Part shown: positions 54,898-62,551 of the stretch, piece after piece
Numbering within the stretch: the stretch's first letter is position 1
How the letters are laid out: each line of letters starts with the position of its first letter
Source: Clostridiaceae bacterium
GTDB lineage: Bacteria > Bacillota > Clostridia > Lachnospirales > Lachnospiraceae
Assembly: GCA_009911305.1 (NCBI GenBank)
Contig: QXXC01000023.1
Location: 1-64,000, forward strand
Direction: 5' to 3'
Length of the DNA: 64,000 bases
Translations under genes and position numbers: made by a program
Notes under the pieces: model-generated
The model's input: only the letters and a program-made list of their open reading frames with translations
The model's database searches: none
Told to the model about the DNA's origin: nothing

Positions 54898-56223
54898 TCA
54901 AATCCCTTCCACCGGAAACAAAACACGGATCCGGTATCTCCCCTCTCCCACTTCCTCCTCACATCTGCCCCACATGTCACCCATCATAGCCCGCACATTC
55001 CCCATTCCAATCTTCGTGCTGACAACAGGCTCCCCCTGCCTTTTAATCCGGTTGCACACCTCAATCCCTGCCCATCCCGGTTCATAAACCGTGGAAATCC
55101 TCACCGTCTCATCCGAATCCGCATACTTTACCAGATTCATCCCCAGATTATCCACAATCCTGGAGATGTAATCCATGCGGACCCGAATCATGTCCCGCTT
55201 CCACTCCAGACATGCCTCCACCTCAAATCCCTGTCCCTCCAGGAACATGGCCATCTCCGACAGACTGTCTATAAACACGCTTTGGAAAAGCATAGGCTCC
55301 TCTGCCTTTTCCCTGCCCTTCTCCTCTCCCACCTGGCTGCACTCAAACAGCCGGTCCGACAGCTCCTTCATCTGTACAGCCTTTGCCATAATCTTATCCA
55401 GATAGTAATCCCGCTTTGCCTCATCCCCACAGACTCCCGACTGCATAACCTGTACATAAGTGGTCAGCGCCGTGAGAGGCGTCCTTAAATCATGGGCCAG
55501 CCCCACGATCAAATCCCGGTTGGCCTCCCGCAGCTCCTGCTCCCGCTCCATGTTCTCCTTTAAAGCCTGCCGCATCTGATTCAGTCCCCCGGCCAGCCTG
55601 GCCAGCTCGTCCCATCCTCTGACAGGGACGCCGTGATCCAGGCATCCGCCCTCCATGATCTCCACTTCCCGGTGAATATCCTGTATATACAAAATCCTCC
55701 TTCGGACGCCCCAGAGAAAACAGCCGATAAATATAAGGAAACAAAGCACCACAGACGCCACCATGGCATACATCTGATAGCGGTAGGCAAAGGCCCCTGT
55801 CAGAAAAACCTCTGCCTTCCCGTCCGCAAACGTGACATCATAATAACTTTCCCGGTAGTAGGGCACTTCCATGTCCTCATAATAATCCTCCGCCTCCGTT
55901 GTATCCGACACATACAAAAGCATGTCATTCCGGTAGATTTCCAGATAGACAATGGACTTCTTTTTCACCCATTCCGACAGCGCCCCCTGGTCTGAAGCAG
56001 CTATGCCCTGTGCCAGCACATAATCCTGCAGTTCCTGGACCATTTTCAGCTCTTCCTTTTGCAGATAAGAGGTTTCCAGAAAATAATCATCTATCTTTCT
56101 GGTCACTGCCATATTAAAAACCCCGGATACCGCACCTGCTCCAATGCCGCTGATGAGAAGCCACAGCATCAGCTCCCCGGCCAGGCTCCAGGCCTTTGCC
56201 CGGATTCTTTCCCTGATTGTCAT
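54898..56223 (-). CDS. Sensor histidine kinase
   Basis: A 441-residue kinase: membrane span (LAGELMLWLLISGIGAGAVS), an extracytoplasmic loop of about 110 residues, a second span (AMVASVVLCFLIFIGCFLWG), HAMP, HisKA box LIVGLAHDLRTPLTALTTYV with the phospho-accepting His, and a HATPase domain with an N box NLGMNLVKYA. The later ATP-lid boxes are only weakly conserved (KIGMGNVRAMM). The start at 56223 follows GGGTGAG. It partners the adjacent OmpR-type regulator. The signal is unknown; VanS/BceS-type cell envelope sensing is possible. Confidence 0.85.
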   Translation of the reverse strand: MTIRERIRAKAWSLAGELMLWLLISGIGAGAVSGVFNMAVTRKIDDYFLETSYLQKEELKMVQELQDYVLAQGIAASDQGALSEWVKKKSIVYLEIYRNDMLLYVSDTTEAEDYYEDMEVPYYRESYYDVTFADGKAEVFLTGAFAYRYQMYAMVASVVLCFLIFIGCFLWGVRRRILYIQDIHREVEIMEGGCLDHGVPVRGWDELARLAGGLNQMRQALKENMEREQELREANRDLIVGLAHDLRTPLTALTTYVQVMQSGVCGDEAKRDYYLDKIMAKAVQMKELSDRLFECSQVGEEKGREKAEEPMLFQSVFIDSLSEMAMFLEGQGFEVEACLEWKRDMIRVRMDYISRIVDNLGMNLVKYADSDETVRISTVYEPGWAGIEVCNRIKRQGEPVVSTKIGMGNVRAMMGDMWGRCEEEVGEGRYRIRVLFPVEGI

Positions 56224-56227
56224 TTTC

Positions 56228-56932
56228 TCACCCAATCCGATACCCCTTTCCCCACACCGTACAGATCCGCTTCGGCTCCTGAGGGTCCTTCTCAATCTTC
56301 ACCCGCAGCTTGCGGATATGTACCATAACCGTATTGTTGGAACCGTAAAAGTAAGGCTCCTTCCACACGCTCTCATAAATATTCTGTGCCGAAAATATCT
56401 TGTTTGGATGTTTCATTAAAAGCCGCAGGATCTGATATTCCAGTTCCGACAGATCCACCTCCTTATCCTCCACCCATACCTGGTTAAACCCTAAGTCCAG
56501 GCGGATCTCCTTCCACTGAAGCCATGATGAGTCCTCCTCACTGTTTCCTGCCCCTTTCCCCTGATACACCTGATATCTCCGAAGCAGGGCCTTCACCCGC
56601 CCCAAAAGCTCTCCATACGAAAAGGGCTTGGGAAGATAATCATCCCCTCCTGCCATTAACCCCAGAAGCTTGTCCGATTCCCTGGCCTTAGCCGTCAGAA
56701 ACAGAATCGGAACATTATACGTCTTACGAATCTCCTCACAAGTCCTGATTCCTGAAATTCCGGGCATCATAATATCCAGAATGATCAGATCCGTATCACT
56801 GTCCACCATCTCCAGAGCCTGACTGCCGGACTCCGCCTCATATACCTTATAACCCTCGCTTTCCAGAAGCACCCGGACGCCCTCCCGGATATCCCCGTCA
56901 TCCTCCACCAGTAAAATCATCCCTTTTTCCAT
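56228..56932 (-). CDS. OmpR-family response regulator
   Basis: A 234-residue regulator: receiver domain with ILLVEDDGDIREGV (acidic pocket), LIILDIMMPGISG (phospho-Asp), FLTAKARESDKLLG and DYLPKPFSYGELL, then a winged-helix domain with LSELEYQILRLLMKHPNKIF, TVMVHIRKLRVKIE and CTVWGKGYRIG. It is the first gene of the RR-HK-GNAT operon. Confidence 0.92.
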   Translation of the reverse strand: MEKGMILLVEDDGDIREGVRVLLESEGYKVYEAESGSQALEMVDSDTDLIILDIMMPGISGIRTCEEIRKTYNVPILFLTAKARESDKLLGLMAGGDDYLPKPFSYGELLGRVKALLRRYQVYQGKGAGNSEEDSSWLQWKEIRLDLGFNQVWVEDKEVDLSELEYQILRLLMKHPNKIFSAQNIYESVWKEPYFYGSNNTVMVHIRKLRVKIEKDPQEPKRICTVWGKGYRIG

Positions 56933-57074
56933 TTCTCCACCTTCGTTTTACTATATGAAATCTTATTGCTTTTCTGCTCCTTTTGTACTGCCAACGTGCC
57001 GGAAGCACACCTGGAGCCGGCCGGTCTTTTCCCGCTGCTCCTTCTATATTTTACCTGAAAACTCCCCCACATAA

Positions 57075-57091
57075 TTCTTAAAATTTCTTAA
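57075..57091. promoter_or_regulatory. Direct repeat, candidate response-regulator site
   Basis: TTCTTAA occurs twice with a 10-base period (57075-57081 and 57085-57091), as expected for tandem binding of OmpR-type dimers on one face of the DNA. It lies 140 bases upstream of the response regulator start and also upstream of the divergent phospholipid operon. A related TTGTTAAGATTCCCTTC follows at about 57160. Confidence 0.4.
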
Positions 57092-57255
57092 CTTGTAAAA
57101 AGGACGGCTCCCTTCCCGCAAACACTCCCTCCACAGACCGCCCGGACGCCGGTTTCAGAATTGTTAAGATTCCCTTCAGAAACCATTCAGCTTCCCATGG
57201 GATAATAGACCCTGACGGAGAGAAAGAAAAAAGAAACGTTCAAGGAGGTATGATT

Positions 57256-57381
57256 ATGTATGAAAATAAATTAGTCCGTCTGATTATAGAGCAGATTCAG
57301 AAAGACAGCGAAACCTTGTCCAAACCGAAACAAGAGCCATGTCCCGCCCCCTTTCAGGGAACCGCAGGCCATGACCGGTAG
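57256..57381 (+). CDS. 41-residue leader ORF coupled to the TVP38-like gene
   Basis: AAGGAGGTATGATT precedes an ATG that opens MYENKLVRLIIEQIQKDSET and ends at a TAG inside the start of the next gene (11-base overlap). The excellent ribosome binding site and overlap suggest a real small protein or a translational-coupling leader. No family is recognised. Upstream, a GATAAT box (57201) may be the -10 of the operon promoter. Confidence 0.55.
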   Translation: MYENKLVRLIIEQIQKDSETLSKPKQEPCPAPFQGTAGHDR

Positions 57382-57964
57382 CGCCGGACAGCTTCAGACC
57401 GAAAGGTGGAAGAAGGCCGTCACCATCATCTTTACGGCCCTGCTTGCCATCCTCTGTGTCCTGTTTATCAAAGCATATATGCAGGGCCGGTTCCATTCCC
57501 TGGAATCTCTCCGGGACTACGTCAAAGGGTTTGGAATCATGGCCCCTGCCGTTCTCACCCTGTTTCAGGCATTTCAGGTGATCCTTCCGGTGCTTCCAGG
57601 ATTCCTTGGATGCGCCGCAGGAGCCCTTCTGTTCGGAGCAGCCGGCGGGTTCTGGTACAACTACCTTGGAATCAGTATAGGCTCCATTATCGCCTTTTTC
57701 CTTGCCAGACAGTACGGCGCCAGCCTCGTAAAGGCTCTGTTTCCAGGGGAAAGCTACACAAAATGGTCCGGCCGGCTGGGCAGAAGCCGGTATTTCACCC
57801 TGGCCCTGTTTGCCGCCATCCTGCTGCCCCTGTTTCCCGATGATTACCTCTGTTACTTCTCCGGCCTCACCAACATGAGCGCGAAGAAGTTTATATGGAT
57901 CATCATTCTGGGAAAACCCTGGTGCATTCTGGCTTACAGCCTGGTCTTCGCCGGAGTGCTGTAA
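57371..57964 (+). CDS. TVP38/TMEM64-family membrane protein (VTT domain)
   Basis: A 197-residue protein with about five membrane spans and the SNARE-associated/VTT signature: QAFQVILPVLPGFLGCAAGA, LLFGAAGGFWYNYLGISIGS, FFLARQYGASLVKAL and a late LPLFPDDYLCYFSGLTNMSA. VTT proteins are lipid scramblase or undecaprenyl-phosphate-recycling candidates, which suits its place before pssA, psd and a PAP2 phosphatase. Confidence 0.85.
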   Translation: MTGSAGQLQTERWKKAVTIIFTALLAILCVLFIKAYMQGRFHSLESLRDYVKGFGIMAPAVLTLFQAFQVILPVLPGFLGCAAGALLFGAAGGFWYNYLGISIGSIIAFFLARQYGASLVKALFPGESYTKWSGRLGRSRYFTLALFAAILLPLFPDDYLCYFSGLTNMSAKKFIWIIILGKPWCILAYSLVFAGVL

Positions 57965-58093
57965 AGCGCACATGCCAGCAAAACCATTCACGGCGCCTGT
58001 CGGACCGCCGTCCAGGTATACCTTATAACACCCACTGCGAAGGAGCCTGCATTACGGTCCGCCTGCCTAAAAAAACAAAAAGGAGACGAAACA

Positions 58094-58717
58094 ATGTCAA
58101 AGAAACACCTCTTAGGCTTTTACGATTACACGGTCATTCTCACCTACGCAGGCACCCTGTCTGCCCTTCACGGAATCCTGTCTCTCTTAAACAACAGTCC
58201 CAGGCAGGCTCTCATATGCCTGATGATCTCCGGACTCTGTGACATGTTTGACGGAACCATAGCCGCCACCAAAGACCGGAACCGCCAGGAAAAGCGGTTT
58301 GGAATCCAGATTGATTCCCTCAACGATGTGGTGGCTTTCGGCGTTCTTCCCGCGCTCTTTGTATACACCATCTGCCCCAAAAGCCCCCTTTCTCTTCTGG
58401 CAGCCTCCTCCTACCTTCTGTGCGCCCTGATCCGCCTGGCCTACTTCAATGTCCTGGAGGAAGACCGCCAGGATCATACAGACCAGAAACGGACGGAGTA
58501 TTTAGGCCTGCCTGTCACCGTCTCCGCCCTCATTCTCCCGGCTGCCTACGCTGTACAGTCCCGGACCCCGGCCACTCACCTGTGCGCCTTGATCCTCGCC
58601 TCCATGGCCCTGCTTTTTATCTTCCCCATAAGAATCCCCAAGCCCAGGCTGAAGGGTATCATCGGACTGGCTGCCGCAGGCACTGCCCTCCTTTTGGGAA
58701 TGGTTCTGGAGGTATAA
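58094..58717 (+). CDS. pssA: CDP-diacylglycerol-serine O-phosphatidyltransferase
   Basis: A 207-residue CDP-alcohol phosphatidyltransferase with the motif region CDMFDGTIAATKDRN followed by RFGIQIDSLNDVVAFG (D-G-x2-A ... G-x3-D-x3-D). The second motif residue after A is Ala-Thr-Lys instead of Arg, as in Gram-positive type PssA enzymes with a longer loop. Six or seven membrane spans. It makes phosphatidylserine, the substrate of the following Psd. It lies 129 bases after the VTT gene, with a GGAG site (AAAAAGGAGACG) before the ATG. Confidence 0.88.
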   Translation: MSKKHLLGFYDYTVILTYAGTLSALHGILSLLNNSPRQALICLMISGLCDMFDGTIAATKDRNRQEKRFGIQIDSLNDVVAFGVLPALFVYTICPKSPLSLLAASSYLLCALIRLAYFNVLEEDRQDHTDQKRTEYLGLPVTVSALILPAAYAVQSRTPATHLCALILASMALLFIFPIRIPKPRLKGIIGLAAAGTALLLGMVLEV

Positions 58718-58721
58718 ACAC

Positions 58722-59558
58722 ATGACAAAAGATCCCTTGTATGTACGTTTTCTCTACGAAACCACACCGGGACGCACGCTCTTAAAAACACTGGCCCGGC
58801 CCTTATTTTCCAGGCGGGCCGCTCTATTTTTGGATTCCCCCTGGTCCCGGTGGCTTATCCCTTTGTATATCCGGCTCCACCGCATCCCCATGGACTCCTA
58901 TGTTCCGGAACGCTACCGCTCCTTCAACCACTTTTTCACCCGGAAAAGAAACTGCCTGTACATAAACCCGGATCCGGAGCCCTCCCATTTTATCAGTCCC
59001 TGTGACGGATACTTAAGCGTACATCCCATTAACAGAGAAAGCCGGTTTTGCATCAAACACCTGGACTATTCCCTGGAAAAGCTCCTCCGCGACCCTGTTC
59101 TGGCAGACAGATACGAAAACGGCCTCTGTCTCATTTTCCGTCTGGCTCCCCACAACTACCACCGCTACTGTTACCCGGACAGCGGCCTGGCAGTCAAACA
59201 GGTATCCATTCCCGGCCTTCTCCACTCCGTAAGGCCCGCTGCCCTGAAAACCCGCCCCGTTTTCCTGGAAAACGCCAGACAATACACGGTCATTGACTCC
59301 GAACAGTTCGGCCTTCTGGTTAAAATGGAAGTAGGCGCTCTCCTGGTAGGAAAAATCCATAATTACGGAGACAGGCTTATCATAGAACGGGGCACAGAAA
59401 AAGGATACTTTGAATTTGGCGGCTCCACGATCCTGATACTTGCAGAACAGAGAATCCTGGATATGGATCAGCCGATCCTGAATGCCTCCCAAAAAGGCCT
59501 GGAAACCGCCGTAACCTACGGAGAAAAAATCGCCGCCAGAAAGTCAGAGCGTGTCTGA
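58722..59558 (+). CDS. psd: Phosphatidylserine decarboxylase proenzyme
   Basis: A 278-residue Psd: SFNHFFTRKRNC, PSHFISPCDGYLSVHPI, CLIFRLAPHNYHRYCYPDSG (conserved His region), VLVKMEVGALLVGKIHNYGD-type segment and GYFEFGGSTILIL with the G-S-T self-cleavage site that forms the pyruvoyl group. It converts phosphatidylserine to phosphatidylethanolamine. It begins 4 bases after pssA. Confidence 0.92.
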   Translation: MTKDPLYVRFLYETTPGRTLLKTLARPLFSRRAALFLDSPWSRWLIPLYIRLHRIPMDSYVPERYRSFNHFFTRKRNCLYINPDPEPSHFISPCDGYLSVHPINRESRFCIKHLDYSLEKLLRDPVLADRYENGLCLIFRLAPHNYHRYCYPDSGLAVKQVSIPGLLHSVRPAALKTRPVFLENARQYTVIDSEQFGLLVKMEVGALLVGKIHNYGDRLIIERGTEKGYFEFGGSTILILAEQRILDMDQPILNASQKGLETAVTYGEKIAARKSERV

Positions 59559-59579
59559 AAGCAATTTTCAGACACGCTC
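59547..59579. terminator. Perfect 14 bp hairpin after psd
   Basis: GAGCGTGTCTGAAA pairs exactly with TTTCAGACACGCTC around a 5-base loop and overlaps the psd stop codon. No T-run follows, so it is more likely an mRNA-stabilising or attenuating hairpin between psd and the PAP2 gene. Confidence 0.5.
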
Positions 59580-59640
59580 CTGCGCCATACCCATTCACTG
59601 ATAAACGTCAGACCTGAAAAAAAGAAAAGGAGAAACCTTC

Positions 59641-60369
59641 ATGTCATTTATATCACGAATCCGTCGTCTCATTCCGTCCTATGCGCTGTTTCCGCTTATT
59701 TTTGCTCTGCTGTGGAACCAGGCCGTGTACTGCGGAGCCCGGATCCTGGCCGCCGGTTTCCCCCACTATGATTTCACCACCCACTTCGACAGACTCATTC
59801 CCGTAGTTCCCTTCTTTACCTCCATTTACTTCCTGGCCTTTCCCTTCTGGGCAATCGGTTACATTCTGTGTGCAAGAATCGGCAGGGATCAGGCCATGAC
59901 CCTTCTCTGCGGAGATTTCCTGGCCAAAGGAGTCTGCCTGATCTTCTTTCTGCTTCTTCCCACCACCAATATCCGCCCGGAGATTGCAGGCTGCGGAATC
60001 TGGGAAACCCTGCTTTTATGGCTCTATCGGACAGATTCCCCGGACAATTTGTTCCCCTCCATTCACTGCCTGGTAAGCTGGCTCTGCTTCGCAGGCATGC
60101 GCAGACAGCCCGCAATCCCTGTCCTCTGGCAGGCCGCCGCTCTGTTCATGGCCCTTCTGGTTTTTCTCTCCACCCTGTTTACCAGACAGCATGTGATCGC
60201 TGACGTTCTGGGAGCTGTTGTGATCGGAGAGGCATGCTACCGGATCGCCTCCATCCCCCGGGTCCGGGACTGTTATGGCGGGATTGCCTCAACCTTTGTT
60301 TTCAGGCAAAACAAACATTTAAGAAGAAACCGTAACCGTTCAGACAGTTCTGCACGTTCACCACACTGA
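59641..60369 (+). CDS. PAP2-family phosphatase
   Basis: A 242-residue, six-span protein with the PAP2 motifs PDNLFPSIHCLVSW (P-S-x-H) and TRQHVIADVLGAVVIGE (S/T-R-x-H-x-x-x-D). The first motif (K-x6-R-P) is degenerate. Members dephosphorylate lipid phosphates such as phosphatidic acid, phosphatidylglycerol phosphate or undecaprenyl diphosphate. It ends the phospholipid operon; AAAAGGAGAAACC precedes its start. Confidence 0.82.
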   Translation: MSFISRIRRLIPSYALFPLIFALLWNQAVYCGARILAAGFPHYDFTTHFDRLIPVVPFFTSIYFLAFPFWAIGYILCARIGRDQAMTLLCGDFLAKGVCLIFFLLLPTTNIRPEIAGCGIWETLLLWLYRTDSPDNLFPSIHCLVSWLCFAGMRRQPAIPVLWQAAALFMALLVFLSTLFTRQHVIADVLGAVVIGEACYRIASIPRVRDCYGGIASTFVFRQNKHLRRNRNRSDSSARSPH

Positions 60370-60410
60370 CCATACAAAACATAATGGCCGCAGGCATGGG
60401 GCCATGGTCT

Positions 60411-61328
60411 TTACTTTTCTATGGGAGACACCCACATCTCCAGGTACGGCGATTCTTGTAAAGCAGTATAATACTTTTCAGCCAAAAATGGCTGGGTGCT
60501 TAAATTATGCTTCGGAAGCCATGTGCCAAAAAGATATTTTCCCCCTTGGTCCAAAGCTACCGTTACAAGTTCCTCAAAACTTTCTGCCTCTATGGAGCAG
60601 ACAATATATTCCCCTGCCGGCAGCTCATGCCGCACAAAACCGCCGGTTAGTTTTTCAGGTACAGTTTTAGCAAGTCCACCCGCAAAATATGAGAATGTCC
60701 CCTTTGCTGCATCAGCAGAATATGACATGCCTAATTCCATGTTGGGCTGGATATATTTTTCAATCAACGCTTTTTCCTTGTGGTAACGTGTCCAAAGCTG
60801 CCCCGGCACATCTACGCCCGTACCTTCTCCGACAGGCGTCTGCGCTGTTATGGAAACATCTGTTGAAAGACCAAAATAAATTTCCGGTGTGATAATGCGT
60901 TCCCTGCGTATTTCTAAAACAATCTTATCATAAATCAGCGGAACACCTTCGTCCACCATAACATAACTCATAGATACTGCCGGTTTTACAAAAGTGTTGA
61001 GAAACGGACGATTCTTTCTGTACTCTTCCGGTGTGATTCCAAAAGTTTCCTTAAAAGCTCTGGTAAAATTTGCATGGCTGGCAAAACCATAGTCTAACGC
61101 CACATCTAAAATCCGCTGATTCTCCATGTTTAATGCTTCAATAGACTTTGCCAGACGCCGCAATTTGATGTACTCCTGCAGCGGCTTGTTAACCAGCCGC
61201 TTAAACAATCTTTGAAAATAAAATGGCGACACTCCTGCCATTTCAGCTAAATCCTCGGCTCGCATATTTTCCTGTAAATGTTCCTCGACATAATCTACAG
61301 ATTTTTGAACCGCTTCCCATGCGTGCAT
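60411..61328 (-). CDS. AraC-family regulator with GyrI-like effector domain
   Basis: A 305-residue protein: an N-terminal AraC DNA-binding domain (MRAEDLAEMAGVSPFYFQRL, ILDVALDYGFASHANFTRAF, FGITPEEYRKNRP), then a C-terminal GyrI/BmrR-like ligand-binding domain (LIYDKIVLEIRRER, GGFVRHELPAGEYIVCSIEA, FLAEKYYTAL...EMWVSPIEK). This Rob/MarA-like layout usually senses small hydrophobic or cationic molecules and controls efflux. It is convergent with the PAP2 gene. Confidence 0.88.
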   Translation of the reverse strand: MHAWEAVQKSVDYVEEHLQENMRAEDLAEMAGVSPFYFQRLFKRLVNKPLQEYIKLRRLAKSIEALNMENQRILDVALDYGFASHANFTRAFKETFGITPEEYRKNRPFLNTFVKPAVSMSYVMVDEGVPLIYDKIVLEIRRERIITPEIYFGLSTDVSITAQTPVGEGTGVDVPGQLWTRYHKEKALIEKYIQPNMELGMSYSADAAKGTFSYFAGGLAKTVPEKLTGGFVRHELPAGEYIVCSIEAESFEELVTVALDQGGKYLFGTWLPKHNLSTQPFLAEKYYTALQESPYLEMWVSPIEK

Positions 61329-61412
61329 ATTGTCTGCCTCCTTGCTTGAAATATGTATTTATTATACCAAAGTAATTTCGTTTGGGCTTTCCCCCCAATG
61401 CCCATTTTCTGA

Positions 61413-61505
61413 TTAAATGAAATATGCCCTAAGCGCTTCATTAACCATGAGAATAATCACGATTAAGAAACTGCCCAGAGCATATAACACGCTCAGCCAT
61501 ACCAT
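61413..61505 (-). CDS. 30-residue single-span membrane micro-ORF
   Basis: ATG at 61505 after TTAAGGAAGC opens MVWLSVLYALGSFLIVIILM, then VNEALRAYFI and TAA. It is almost entirely one predicted transmembrane helix. No family is recognised; it may be a small membrane regulator or coincidental. It occupies most of the 200-base gap between the regulator and the next ORF. Confidence 0.35.
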   Translation of the reverse strand: MVWLSVLYALGSFLIVIILMVNEALRAYFI

Positions 61506-61530
61506 GCTTCCTTAATATGGCCTAAAAGAT

Positions 61531-62130
61531 TCAGAAGTTCAGCCCTCCCTTCCCCTTCAGTTCCTTCTCCACTTCAGCCAGCTTTCTTTTCAGTTCCCCG
61601 GCTTTCCTTGGATCTGTCTCCGCCTTGATCTGCTCCTTTAACTGTTTTTTCTTCAGCTTCAGCTTTTGGAGCTTCCGGGACTGGCCGCCAGCGCCTTCCG
61701 CCTGGTTACCGGCCTTTTTCACAGCACGTTCCTCTGCAGAGGAATCCTTTGCCTGCTTCCCTTTCCCATTTTCATCCGGCGCCGCCTGATAATGTCCAAA
61801 AGATTCCGCCTTTTCTTCCGGAATATACTGGTCCAGAGTTCTTCTTCTGACCGTGCCGCCTCCTGTCTTCCCGTCTTTACCGGTTTCCGCCGCCTGGCCT
61901 AAATCAGCCGCCCGGCGGACCTGGATGACCCGCACCGTCTCACCGGCAGCCCCGGTACTCTCTGCCCCGGCCAAACCGCCGCCTTTCACCCCTTCACTCA
62001 CCGTTCCACTGTCCTTTCCCTTTACAGCCTCTCCCGCTTTCTCAGGCTTTCCTTCCTTTAACCCGGTATCCGCCTTCAAAGCCGCTGCCTCCTGTCCCAG
62101 CCTGCTGTTTGAAATCATCTGAATCGCCAT
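61531..62130 (-). CDS. Uncharacterised low-complexity protein with C-terminal coiled coil
   Basis: A 199-residue hydrophilic protein. The N-terminus is MAIQMISNSRLGQEAAALKA, with a long Gly/Ala/Lys-rich middle, a conserved-looking RRTLDQYIPEEKAESFGHYQ segment, and a C-terminal basic coiled coil (KLQKLKLKKKQLKEQIKAE, ELKRKLAEVEKELKGKG). The D-x-Y-I-P-E-E ... Y segment and coiled coil are known from other clostridial hypothetical proteins; function unknown. There is no signal peptide. Confidence 0.6.
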   Translation of the reverse strand: MAIQMISNSRLGQEAAALKADTGLKEGKPEKAGEAVKGKDSGTVSEGVKGGGLAGAESTGAAGETVRVIQVRRAADLGQAAETGKDGKTGGGTVRRRTLDQYIPEEKAESFGHYQAAPDENGKGKQAKDSSAEERAVKKAGNQAEGAGGQSRKLQKLKLKKKQLKEQIKAETDPRKAGELKRKLAEVEKELKGKGGLNF

Positions 62131-62252
62131 AATCTTATTCTCCTTTTTCTATATTTTTATTTTTTTTAATAACCTGATCCACTGCGCCAGAAATAAAACC
62201 GCTGTTTCTCATTCCCGCCTTCCCTCTGAACCTTCCCCGTCTGCCAGTTCAT

Positions 62253-62400
62253 CTACTCATACCGCAGAGCCTCAATAGGCTCCGCGCCCGCTGCCTTAGA
62301 AGCAGGATAAAGCCCGAAGAAAATCCCCAACAGTGCAGAAAACGACACCACCAGACCGCCGGCCAAAACTACCACTGCCTGCCCCGGCCGGCCGCCTGCC
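62253..62400 (-). pseudogene. C-terminal fragment of an FtsX/MacB-type ABC permease
   Basis: The last ~45 residues of the frame, [20 protein letters not shown] followed by [20 protein letters not shown], are the final membrane span and the highly conserved G-x-Y-P-A-x-K-A...P-I-E-A-L-R-Y-E tail of MacB/BceB-like permeases. Everything upstream of this is missing. It lies just downstream of the kinase chimera, in the same direction, consistent with a former sensor kinase-ABC transporter operon reduced by deletion. Confidence 0.65.
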
Positions 62401-62494
62401 TGAACAATTCCATAAAATCCTCCTTCCGCTTTTTCATAAGCACACCATACCATCAAAACCTTAACCATCCTTAAACCATTTCTGAAAAATTCTT

Positions 62495-62531
62495 AAAAAG
62501 GAGAACTGGCGAGAGTGGTTCCAGTTCTCCT
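62495..62531 (-). terminator. Rho-independent terminator of the kinase chimera
   Basis: AGGAGAACTGG (62499-62509) pairs with CCAGTTCTCCT (62521-62531) over an 11-base loop; on the minus strand TTTTT follows. It lies 20 bases after the stop at 62552. Confidence 0.75.
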
Positions 62532-62551
62532 GATATGTCAATTATTTGAAA

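Noticed and set aside
57284..57991. Minus-strand ORF of 235 codons across the TVP38-like gene
   Set aside because: Antisense to a well-supported membrane protein; Gly/Gln/Lys-rich composition typical of shadows.
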